Of a stretch of DNA of 6,778 nt, positions 1 to 5,443 are shown piece after piece. Under the pieces are notes generated by a model. It was not told the DNA's origin and did not search any database. It was given only the letters and a program-made list of their open reading frames with translations. Position 1 is the first letter of the stretch, and the number at the start of each line of letters is the position of its first letter. Position numbers and translations under genes: made by a program. The stretch comes from Pseudomonadota bacterium (GTDB taxonomy: Bacteria > Pseudomonadota > Alphaproteobacteria > Rhizobiales > Rhizobiaceae). The DNA is taken from positions 1-6,778 of the forward strand of contig JAEZXF010000021.1 of NCBI GenBank assembly GCA_023419995.1. Reading direction: 5' to 3'.

Positions 1-537
1 CCCGGCGAGGCGCGTGGCGAGCGTGAGGCGGGCGCGGGCGTGGGCCAGCGCCTGCCGCGTGTGGCCGATGGCGAGGTCGGCGGCATAGTCGATGGAGCCG
101 AAGGCGAGCCGGCAGGCGGCCCCGGCCACCTCGCCGATCCGGTCGATGCCGCGCGCGCTCTCGACCAGCGCGACCACGGGAAGCCCGGTTTCGCCGGCGA
201 CGCGCAGGATGTCGGTGCCGCTCTCGGCCTTGGGCAGCACGATCGCCGCCAGCGGCAGGCCGGCCGCGGCCGCGACGTCGTGCGCGTGCCAGGCGGTGCC
301 CTTCGCATTGATGCGCAGCAGGAGAGGGGTCCCGGCGGGCAGGCCAGCGAGCGCCTCGGCCAGCCTTTCGCGCGCCGCGGTCTTGGCGTCGGGCGCGACC
401 GCGTCCTCGAGGTCGGCGATCACGGCGTCGGGCCCGGCGGCGACGGCCTTGGCCAGCCGCTCCGGGCGGTCGGCCGGCACGAAAAGCGGCAGGGCGATGG
501 TGTCGACGGGAGCGGCGCTCCGGCTGGCGGTCGGCAT
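1..537 (-). CDS. HpcH/HpaI aldolase / citrate lyase beta (CitE-like) CoA-ester lyase, 3' end outside window
   Basis: Reading the minus strand from the ATG at 537 gives 179 uninterrupted residues to the window edge; the family is usually about 270-290 residues, so roughly 100 are missing. The order of motifs is that of CitE-like lyases: LPLFVPADRPERLAKA near residues 16-31, DLEDAV at 42-47, the substrate-binding arginine in LRIN (R75), LPKAES at 101-106, and the likely magnesium ligands E126 (ALVES) and D150 (GSIDYAADL). Family members cleave 3-hydroxyacyl-CoA-type thioesters such as malyl-CoA or citramalyl-CoA in the cytoplasm; the exact substrate cannot be read from sequence. The ATG at 537 is the first in-frame start after an in-frame stop at 574-576; its ribosome site is weak (GGA). 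It is divergent from a CaiB/BaiF CoA-transferase, which fits a joint CoA-activation and cleavage pathway. Confidence 0.9.
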   Translation of the reverse strand, partial: MPTASRSAAPVDTIALPLFVPADRPERLAKAVAAGPDAVIADLEDAVAPDAKTAARERLAEALAGLPAGTPLLLRINAKGTAWHAHDVAAAAGLPLAAIVLPKAESGTDILRVAGETGLPVVALVESARGIDRIGEVAGAACRLAFGSIDYAADLAIGHTRQALAHARARLTLATRLAG

Positions 538-584
538 GGCGGATTCCGTTTGATCGGCCCAGCATCGGCTTTTTCAGCCATAAT

Positions 585-603
585 GAGAAATAGAGATTTT
601 CTC
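585..603. promoter_or_regulatory. Short inverted repeat GAGAAA-N7-TTTCTC upstream of the lyase
   Basis: The arms GAGAAA (585-590) and TTTCTC (598-603) are perfect complements around a 7-base AT-rich centre, 48 bases upstream of the lyase start. This could be an operator or part of the lyase promoter. It has no poly-T tract and lies between divergent genes, so a terminator is unlikely. Its function is inferred from position only. Confidence 0.35.
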
Positions 604-611
604 GGGCAGCG

Positions 612-626
612 ATACAGCAATGCGAT
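612..626. promoter_or_regulatory. Putative LysR-type site D, ATA-N9-GAT
   Basis: The sequence ATA CAGCAATGC GAT has the T-N11-A core of LysR-type binding sites and lies in the divergent lyase/CoA-transferase region. The right half, TGCGATA, is shared with the site at 3087-3101 in front of the transporter operon. Assignment to the neighbouring LysR protein is inference. Confidence 0.4.
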
Positions 627-655
627 AGCCGGCGGTGCGCCAGCCGCGGCGAGCC

Positions 656-670
656 ATATGCGTTCGTTAT
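656..670. promoter_or_regulatory. Putative LysR-type site A, ATA-N9-TAT
   Basis: The sequence ATA TGCGTTCGT TAT matches the published NAC consensus ATA-N9-TAT exactly and is followed by ATAGGTTC. The site in front of lysR (1965-1979) is likewise followed by AGGCTTC. An imperfectly overlapping dyad, CGTTC (661-665) and GAACG (682-686), lies beside it. It sits 119 bases upstream of the proposed CoA-transferase start, in an AT-rich island of a GC-rich window, where a promoter operator would be expected. Confidence 0.5.
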
Positions 671-741
671 ATAGGTTCGAGGAACGTGTTATTTGAAGTG
701 ATGGGTGTTTTGGCCGATCTTCCCTCCCGGTTCGAGGGCCG

Positions 742-774
742 GGATTCCGCCGGCCGGGCCGTGCAGCGGAATTC
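742..774 (+). promoter_or_regulatory. Leader hairpin abutting the CoA-transferase ribosome site
   Basis: Bases 742-750 pair with 766-774 over nine positions. Seven of these are a perfect ATTCCGC/GCGGAAT stem, extended outward by one G-U and one G-C pair, with a 15-base GC-rich loop that can pair further. The structure ends one base before the GGGGGA ribosome site at 776-781. It could affect translation initiation or mRNA stability; no known riboswitch class is recognised. Confidence 0.4.
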
Positions 775-788
775 TGGGGGACGCCGAG

Positions 789-1925
789 GTGAAGTGCAGG
801 GATCTCGATGGCATTCTGGTCGTGTCGGTCGAGCAGGCCGTCGCCGCGCCCTACCTGTCGTCGCGCCTGGCCGAGGCGGGCGCCCGCGTCATCAAGATCG
901 AGCGCCCCGAGGGCGACTTCGCCCGCGGCTACGACCATCTGGTCAAGGGCGAGAGCGCCTATTTCGTCTGGCTCAACCGCGGCAAGGAATCGGTCTGCCT
1001 CGACCTGCGCGAGGCGGACGCCCGCGCCGCGCTGGCGGCGATGATCGCGCAGGCCGACGTCTTCATCCAGAACCTCGCGCCCGGCGCGATCGACCGGCTC
1101 GGCTTCGCGCCGGACGAGCTGCGCGCACGCCATCCGCGCCTCGTCACCGTCTCGATCTCCGGCTACGGCGAGGACGGGCCCTATCGCGACCTCAAGGCCT
1201 ACGACCTGCTGGTGCAGGGCGAGAGCGGCCTGTCCGCCATCACCGGCACGCCCGACGGCATGGCGCGCGTCGGCGTCTCGGTCTGCGACATCGCCGCCGG
1301 CATGACCGCGCACCAGGCGGTGCTGCAGGCGCTGTTCGCCCGCGAGCGCACCGGCGAGGGCCGCCACGTCGCCGTGTCGCTGTTCCACGCGCTCGCCGAC
1401 TGGATGAACGTGCCCTACCTGCAATATGTCTACGGCGGCAAGGAGCCCGACCGCAACGGCCTCAACCACCCGACCATCGCGCCCTACGGCGCCTATGCCG
1501 GCGGCGACGGCCGCGCCGTGCTGCTGGCGATCCAGAACGAGCGCGAGTGGGTGCAGTTCTGCGCCGGCGTGCTGGACCGGCCCGCGCTCGCCGGCGACCC
1601 GCGCTTCGACACCAACAGCCGGCGCGTCGCCAACCGGCCTGCGCTCGACGCCATCATCCTCGACGCCTTCGCCCCGCTGTCGCGCGAGGACATCGTCGCC
1701 CGGCTGGAGGCGGCGCGCATCGCCTATGGCCGCATCTCCTCGATCGCCGACCTGTCGCGTCATCCGCAGAACCGCTACGCCGAGGTCGGCACGCTGGCCG
1801 GCCCGGTGACCATGCTCGGCTCCGGCATCCTCTACGACGGCGCGGCGGTGGAGCCGGGGCCGGTGCCGGCGCTCGGCCAGCACACGCAGGCCGTGCTCGC
1901 CGAGTTCGCACCCGTGCGCGCCTGA
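789..1925 (+). CDS. CaiB/BaiF class III CoA-transferase
   Basis: The 378-residue protein belongs to the class III CoA-transferases, which move CoA from a donor such as succinyl-CoA to a carboxylic acid in the cytoplasm. The N-terminal block VEQAVAAPYLSSRLAEAGARVIKIERPEGDFAR is diagnostic, followed by YFVWLNRGKESVCLDLR, VTVSISGYGEDGPY and KAYDLLVQGESGLSAITGTPDG. The Asp of YDLLVQ (D139) aligns with the catalytic aspartate of the family. GTG at 789 is chosen because GGGGGA at 776-781 lies 7 bases upstream and the family homology begins there; the upstream in-frame ATG at 705 would add an uncharacteristic MFWPIFPPGS tail. Length is near the family norm. Pairing with the divergent CitE-like lyase recalls itaconate or citramalate degradation (CoA-transferase plus citramalyl-CoA lyase), but no hydratase is present in the window, so the substrate stays open. 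Confidence 0.93.
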   Translation: MKCRDLDGILVVSVEQAVAAPYLSSRLAEAGARVIKIERPEGDFARGYDHLVKGESAYFVWLNRGKESVCLDLREADARAALAAMIAQADVFIQNLAPGAIDRLGFAPDELRARHPRLVTVSISGYGEDGPYRDLKAYDLLVQGESGLSAITGTPDGMARVGVSVCDIAAGMTAHQAVLQALFARERTGEGRHVAVSLFHALADWMNVPYLQYVYGGKEPDRNGLNHPTIAPYGAYAGGDGRAVLLAIQNEREWVQFCAGVLDRPALAGDPRFDTNSRRVANRPALDAIILDAFAPLSREDIVARLEAARIAYGRISSIADLSRHPQNRYAEVGTLAGPVTMLGSGILYDGAAVEPGPVPALGQHTQAVLAEFAPVRA

Positions 1926-1964
1926 GCGCCCCGCCTGTCGGCTTGCCGGCGCGGCCGCCGGGCA

Positions 1965-1979
1965 ATAGTCTGCGGATAT
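1965..1979. promoter_or_regulatory. Putative LysR autoregulatory site B, ATA-N9-TAT
   Basis: The sequence ATA GTCTGCGGA TAT is an exact ATA-N9-TAT match 29 bases upstream of the lysR start, where LysR regulators commonly bind to control their own gene. The following AGGCTTC resembles the AGGTTC that follows the site at 656-670. Confidence 0.5.
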
Positions 1980-1995
1980 AGGCTTCCTTCGCAGA
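1969..1995. promoter_or_regulatory. Dyad TCTGCG-N15-CGCAGA in front of lysR
   Basis: Perfect six-base arms at 1969-1974 and 1990-1995 flank a 15-base centre. The dyad overlaps the ATA-N9-TAT site and ends one base before a candidate -10 element, so a bound protein would contact the lysR core promoter. Repression or autoregulation is inferred from this position. Confidence 0.4.
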
Positions 1996-1996
1996 A

Positions 1997-2002
1997 TAGA
2001 AT
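1997..2002 (+). promoter_or_regulatory. Candidate -10 element of lysR
   Basis: TAGAAT differs from TATAAT at one base. Transcription would start about seven bases downstream, at or next to the A of the lysR ATG (2009). No good -35 hexamer lies 17 bases upstream (GGATAT), which would suit an activator-dependent or weak promoter. No Shine-Dalgarno sequence precedes the ATG. Confidence 0.35.
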
Positions 2003-2008
2003 GCGCTT

Positions 2009-2986
2009 ATGGACATAAGGCAGCTCCGCTACTTCGTCGCCATCGCCGAGCAGGGCTCGTTCTCGCGCGCCGCCGCGCTCCTCCACGTCGCCCAGCCGGC
2101 GCTGTCGCTGCACGTGCGCAACATGGAGGCGGACCTGCGCGTCCAGCTCCTCCACCGCAGCCCGAAGGGGGTGATCCCGACCGAGGCGGGCGCGATCCTG
2201 CTGCGCAACGCCCGCATCATCCTCGACCAGCTCTCGATCGCCGAGGAGGAGATCCGCGGCCACGAGAGCGACCCGGCCGGCGAGGTGCGCCTCGGCCTGC
2301 CCGGCACGGTCAGCGAGGTGGTGTCGGTGCCGCTCATCACCGCCACGCACCAGCGCTTCCCCAAGATCAAGATCCGCATCGCCGAGGCGATGAGCGGCTT
2401 CGTGCTCGAATGGATGCGCGAGTCGCGCATCGACCTCGCCATCGTCTACCGCGACGTCAGCGACCACGGCATCGAGACGGTGCGCCTGCTCGAGGAGGAG
2501 CTGTTCTTCTTCGGCCCGGCCGAGGATCCCGAGCATCCCCACCTGCCGCCGCCGGGCGAGGCGATCGGCTTCGCCCGGGTGGCGCGCCTGCCGCTGATCC
2601 TGCCCGGCCCGAGCCACGGCCTGCGCGAGCTTCTTGCGCGGCAGGCGCTCACCATCGGCATCGAGCTGAACACGGTGATCGACATCGATTCCTACGGCAA
2701 CATCAAGGAGCTGGTGCGCGACGGCTTCGGCTATTCGATCCTGCCGGCCAACGCCATCGCCCGCGAGGTGCAGGCCGGCGAGCTGCGGCGCTGGCCGATC
2801 GTCGGGCCGGAGATCCGCCGCTCGGTCCACCTCGCCTATTCGGTCGAGCGGCCGATGACCAACGCCGTCGCGGCCATCCAGGCGCTCGCCTGCGAGGTGC
2901 TGCGCGATCTCGCCCGCACCGGCCGCTGGGCCGGCGCGCAGGCTTCGCCGGACGACGCCGGGGACGCCGCGGGCGACGCCGCCTGA
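2009..2986 (+). CDS. LysR-type transcriptional regulator, NAC-like branch
   Basis: The 325-residue protein opens with a typical LysR winged helix-turn-helix (MDIRQLRYFVAIAEQGSFSR, then the recognition-helix region LLHVAQPALSLHVRNME near residues 24-40) and the wing RSPKGVIPTEAG. The effector domain follows, with EVRLGLPGTVSEVVSVPLI and SGFVLEWMRESRIDLAIVY. The VAQPALS, GV-PTEAG and LGLPGT/SG-VL patterns recall the nitrogen-regulation protein NAC more than CysB or BenM types. The effector is unknown. It lies 83 bases after the CoA-transferase on the same strand and before the transporter operon. ATA-N9-(T/G)AT sites in front of the lyase/transferase pair, itself and the transporter suggest it controls all three. 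The C-terminus ends in a low-complexity DDAGDAAGDAA tail encoded by repeated GACGCCG-like units, probably disordered. Nitrogen control is not shown. Confidence 0.93.
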   Translation: MDIRQLRYFVAIAEQGSFSRAAALLHVAQPALSLHVRNMEADLRVQLLHRSPKGVIPTEAGAILLRNARIILDQLSIAEEEIRGHESDPAGEVRLGLPGTVSEVVSVPLITATHQRFPKIKIRIAEAMSGFVLEWMRESRIDLAIVYRDVSDHGIETVRLLEEELFFFGPAEDPEHPHLPPPGEAIGFARVARLPLILPGPSHGLRELLARQALTIGIELNTVIDIDSYGNIKELVRDGFGYSILPANAIAREVQAGELRRWPIVGPEIRRSVHLAYSVERPMTNAVAAIQALACEVLRDLARTGRWAGAQASPDDAGDAAGDAA

Positions 2987-3086
2987 GCCCCTTCCGCCGT
3001 GCTCCCCGCGCCTGCGTTCATCAGCAGCGCGCGCCGTCCATACGTCTTCCCTGCGTCGCGGCCCGCCCGCATGCCGAGCGATGGCT

Positions 3087-3101
3087 ATAACGCTTTGCGA
3101 T
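3087..3101. promoter_or_regulatory. Putative LysR-type site C, ATA-N9-GAT
   Basis: The sequence ATA ACGCTTTGC GAT keeps the T-N11-A core and shares its right half TGCGATA with the site at 612-626. It overlaps the candidate -35 element of the transporter promoter, the usual arrangement for a LysR activator site. Downstream, ATA recurs at 3102, 3111 and 3120, which could provide further contact points. Confidence 0.4.
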
Positions 3102-3124
3102 ATACAGAATATAGAAATTATAGT
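3095..3124 (+). promoter_or_regulatory. Candidate sigma-70 promoter of the ABC operon
   Basis: TTGCGA (3095-3100, four of six consensus bases) and TATAGT (3119-3124, five of six) are separated by 18 bases. They lie in the only AT-rich island between lysR and the first permease gene, so this is the most plausible operon promoter, with a leader of about 125 bases. Confidence 0.5.
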
Positions 3125-3193
3125 TTCCGGTGATAGGGGCCGCTGCTAACCTCCGGCTCGCGCTCTGGGGAGAGAGGGGCGCGGGAATTTCCA

Positions 3194-3243
3194 GCCCGAA
3201 AGGGTGCGGCCTCGCCGCATCGCGGGCGACGCGCCGCCGGCGC
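3194..3243 (+). promoter_or_regulatory. Three adjacent small hairpins in the transporter leader
   Basis: CCC-GAAA-GGG (3195-3204, a GNRA-type tetraloop), TGCGGC-CTC-GCCGCA (3205-3219) and GCGCC-GCC-GGCGC (3231-3243) follow one another and end six bases before the ribosome site. In GC-rich DNA such stems arise easily by chance, so a regulatory role is tentative. No known riboswitch is recognised. Confidence 0.25.
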
Positions 3244-3257
3244 GGCACGGGGGGACA

Positions 3258-4244
3258 ATGAAAAGCAGCAGCCTCATCAGCCGCCTCAACCAGGAACGCA
3301 TCGTGTTTCTCATCACGGTGCTCCTGTTCGCCGCCTTCGCGCTGTCGCTGAACAACTTCCTGTCGGCCGCCAACATGCTGTCGCTGCTGCGCAGCGTTTC
3401 GGTGCTGGGCATCCTCGGCCTCGGCATGCTCGTCGTCGTGCTCGGCCGCGGCATCGACCTGTCGATGGTGGCGATCATGGCGATCTCCGTCGCCTGGACC
3501 ATGCAGCTCGTCGCCACCGGCACGCCGCTGTCCGGCGCGGTGGCGCTGGGGCTGGGCTTCGCCGTCCTGATGAGCCTGATCAGCGGCCTGCTGATCGCCT
3601 ATGGCGAGATACCGCCGCTGTTCGCGACGCTGGCGATGGGCACCTTCGTCTACGGCTTCGGCCGCGCCCACCTCATCATCGGCACCGACGTCGTCTACAT
3701 GCCGGCCGACATCGGCTGGATCAAGGCGGTCGGGCAGGGCTCGCTCCTCGGCATCCCGATGCCGGTGGTCGTCGCCTTCGGCATGGCCGTCGTGGTCTGG
3801 GCCTTCCTGCGCTTCACCAAGCCCGGCCGCTTCATCTACGCCATCGGCGACAACGCCGCGGCGGCGCGCATCACCGGCATGCCGGTGCGGCCGATGCTGG
3901 TGGCGCAGTACGTCATCTCGGGCGCCATCTGCTTCGTCGCCGGCGTCATCACCGCCACCTCGGTCGCGGCCATGAACACCCGCGTCGTCAACTCGAACAT
4001 GATCTACGACGTGATCCTCGTCGTCGTCATCGGCGGCGTCGGCCTGTCCGGCGGGCGCGGCAACGTCCGTAACGTCGTCGTCGGTACGCTGCTGATCGGC
4101 GTGCTGATGAACGGCATGACGATCATGGACATCCAGTACACGCTGCAGAACGTCATCAAGAGCCTGATCCTGCTCGTGGCGATCGTGGCCGACAGCATTC
4201 TCAACCCGCGTGACGAGCAGACGGGACAGCAGGGCGACATCTGA
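3258..4244 (+). CDS. CUT2-type (ribose/xylose family) ABC transporter permease A
   Basis: The 328-residue, very hydrophobic protein is an inner-membrane permease of the RbsC/XylH/YtfT family. Visible landmarks are a first membrane segment near residues 14-32, ANMLSLLRSVSVLGILGLGMLVVV, the family motif GRGIDLSM (D67), the cytoplasmic loop motif GDNAAAARITGMPV at 197-210 that is expected to contact the ATPase, and GGVGLSGGRGN from residue 259. ATG at 3258 is preferred because of GGGGGGA immediately upstream; an in-frame GTG at 3204 would add an unconvincing arginine-rich extension. The binding-protein gene follows after 58 bases and a second, different permease after that, implying a heterodimeric membrane channel. 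The substrate cannot be told from the permease; the family carries pentoses, hexoses, polyols and autoinducer-2. Confidence 0.93.
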   Translation: MKSSSLISRLNQERIVFLITVLLFAAFALSLNNFLSAANMLSLLRSVSVLGILGLGMLVVVLGRGIDLSMVAIMAISVAWTMQLVATGTPLSGAVALGLGFAVLMSLISGLLIAYGEIPPLFATLAMGTFVYGFGRAHLIIGTDVVYMPADIGWIKAVGQGSLLGIPMPVVVAFGMAVVVWAFLRFTKPGRFIYAIGDNAAAARITGMPVRPMLVAQYVISGAICFVAGVITATSVAAMNTRVVNSNMIYDVILVVVIGGVGLSGGRGNVRNVVVGTLLIGVLMNGMTIMDIQYTLQNVIKSLILLVAIVADSILNPRDEQTGQQGDI

Positions 4245-4302
4245 CGCCGCCCGTCCGCCGGCACGGCATCTCGACTTCGAACGTTCATCCTGGGAGGAAG
4301 AC

Positions 4303-5328
4303 ATGAAGGCAATTCGCAAACTCGGTTCCGTCGCCGTCGCGGCGGCCATGCTGGCAATGGGCACGGTCGCGGCCGGCTCGCAGGAGATCAACGACCCGTT
4401 CCGCGACCCCGCGCTCGAAAGCCTGCGCGGCAAGAAGATCGCCTACCTGCCGATCTCGATCGGCTTCGACCTGGCGCAGGCCTGGGGCGGCGTGGTCAAG
4501 CAGCAGTCGCAGGTCTACGGCATGGAGTTCTCCTCGCAGGACCCGAACTGGAACACCGACGCCATGGCGCAGGGCTTCACGGCGCTGCTCGCCGAACAGC
4601 CCGACGTCATCGTCACCCAGAACCCGGACATGCAGTCGCTGGCGCGGCTGATGAAGCAGGCCAACGCCGCCGGCATCGTCGTCGTCCAGCTCAACATGGC
4701 CGGCGCCGTCCAGACCGACGCGGTGGTCGCGCCCGACTTCATCGGCATGGGCGAGCAGATCGCGCAGAAGGTGATCGACAAGTGCGGCGCCGGCACCGAC
4801 ACCTCGCACAAGGTGTCGATCGTCCAGGGCGTGCTCACCGGCGGCGTCAGCTTCTACCAGGTGCAGGGCATCAACAAGGTGTTCGCCGAGCACCCCGAGA
4901 TCAACGTCGTGTCGAGCCAGGCGGCCGACTGGGACGCCTCCAAGGCGCGCGCCATCACCGAGACCGTGCTCCAGCAGCACCCCGACATCTGCGCCGTGAT
5001 CGACGTGTGGGACGGCCAGGGCGTCGGCACCGGCGCGGCGATCAAGCAGGCGGGCCTCTCCGACAAGGTGTTCTTCATCACCTCGGGCGGCGGCGCGCAG
5101 TCGATGTGCGACATGCTGAAGGACGGCACCTTCACCGCCGCCTACAACTACGACGCCGTCGGCATGGGCCGCGACGCCTGGACCGCCATCATGGTCGCGC
5201 TCCAGAACGGCCAGGGCGGTGGCGCGATCAAGACGCAGATCTACTCGCCCTACCGCTACATGACCAAGGACGACGTCCGCGACGGCACCTGCTTCAACCC
5301 CGAAGAGTACGCCCGGATCCTGCGCTAG
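4303..5328 (+). CDS. Periplasmic sugar-type substrate-binding protein of the ABC importer
   Basis: The 341-residue protein starts with a signal peptide: KAIRK, a hydrophobic core VAVAAAMLAMGTV, and likely cleavage after A24 (VAA) or S26. There is no lipobox cysteine, so it should be free in the periplasm. The mature part follows the type I (Peripla_BP_4, RbsB-like) fold: KKIAYLPISIGFDLAQAWGGVV at the first strand, DAMAQGFTALLAEQPDVIVTQNPDMQSLARLMKQANAAGIVVVQLN, then TSHKVSIVQGVLTGGVSFYQVQGINKVF, VIDVWDGQGVGTGAAIKQAGL and YNYDAVGMGRDAW. GGGAGGAAG at 4292-4300 is the best ribosome site in the window, consistent with high expression. Four cysteines (C161, C230, C269, C330) could form disulfides in the periplasm. 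The ligand is unknown; proximity to a lactonase-like domain and CoA-dependent enzymes weakly suggests a sugar acid, lactone or related polar carbon source. Confidence 0.93.
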   Translation: MKAIRKLGSVAVAAAMLAMGTVAAGSQEINDPFRDPALESLRGKKIAYLPISIGFDLAQAWGGVVKQQSQVYGMEFSSQDPNWNTDAMAQGFTALLAEQPDVIVTQNPDMQSLARLMKQANAAGIVVVQLNMAGAVQTDAVVAPDFIGMGEQIAQKVIDKCGAGTDTSHKVSIVQGVLTGGVSFYQVQGINKVFAEHPEINVVSSQAADWDASKARAITETVLQQHPDICAVIDVWDGQGVGTGAAIKQAGLSDKVFFITSGGGAQSMCDMLKDGTFTAAYNYDAVGMGRDAWTAIMVALQNGQGGGAIKTQIYSPYRYMTKDDVRDGTCFNPEEYARILR

Positions 5329-5338
5329 CCGCACGCGC

Positions 5339-5380
5339 GATGCGCCGCCCGCCCCCAGGGGCCTCGAGCGGCGGCGCATC
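5339..5380 (+). repeat. Perfect 11-bp inverted repeat between binding-protein and permease B genes
   Basis: GATGCGCCGCC (5339-5349) pairs fully with GGCGGCGCATC (5370-5380). A second stem, GCCCC/GGGGC (5351-5362), can form in the loop. It begins 11 bases after the binding-protein stop codon and has no U-tract, so it is not a classic terminator. Hairpins of this kind inside binding-protein-dependent transport operons commonly protect the upstream message and lower downstream output, giving more binding protein than permease; that role here is inferred. Confidence 0.65.
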
Positions 5381-5443
5381 CTCCCTTCGGCCCGCCGGCG
5401 GCGCGACGTCCCGGCCGGCCACGCAATCCAGAAAGGTCAGCAC

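Larger units (their letters stand above)
2987..3257 (+). other. Intergenic control region between lysR and the ABC operon
   Basis: No convincing gene lies in these 271 bases. The first part (2987-3080) is GC-rich with no clear hairpin plus poly-T terminator for lysR. An AT-rich island at 3086-3125 holds a LysR-type site and a candidate promoter. From 3126 to 3257 comes a GC-rich stretch with three possible hairpins, ending in the GGGGGGA ribosome site at 3249-3255. Confidence 0.7.

Noticed and set aside
538..581. Upstream ATG at 579-581 (minus strand) as a lyase start
   Set aside because: It is not in frame with the lyase; in the lyase frame a stop occurs at 574-576.
40..696. Plus-strand open frame across the lyase region
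   Set aside because: The minus-strand frame carries DLEDAV, RIN, LPK and GSID motifs of a real lyase; the plus-strand product is Gly/Arg-rich with no recognisable domain.
705..788. N-terminal extension of the CoA-transferase from ATG 705
   Set aside because: The added residues do not resemble the family, no ribosome site precedes 705, and GTG 789 has a good one.
420..1883. Long minus-strand open frame opposite the CoA-transferase
   Set aside because: The translation is rich in Arg, Ala, Gly and His-Asp strings and matches no family. It is the mirror image of a strongly GC3-biased real gene on the other strand.
2987..3080. Intrinsic terminator after lysR
   Set aside because: No stem followed by a T-run is visible, so I cannot support one.
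3021..4433. Long minus-strand open frame opposite permease A
   Set aside because: It is low-complexity (repeated ADDDD, HRHRD) and is explained by the codon bias of the membrane protein gene opposite.
5339..5380. The intra-operon hairpin as a rho-independent terminator
   Set aside because: It is not followed by a T-tract (next bases are CTCCCTTCGG), and permease B downstream clearly belongs to the same system.
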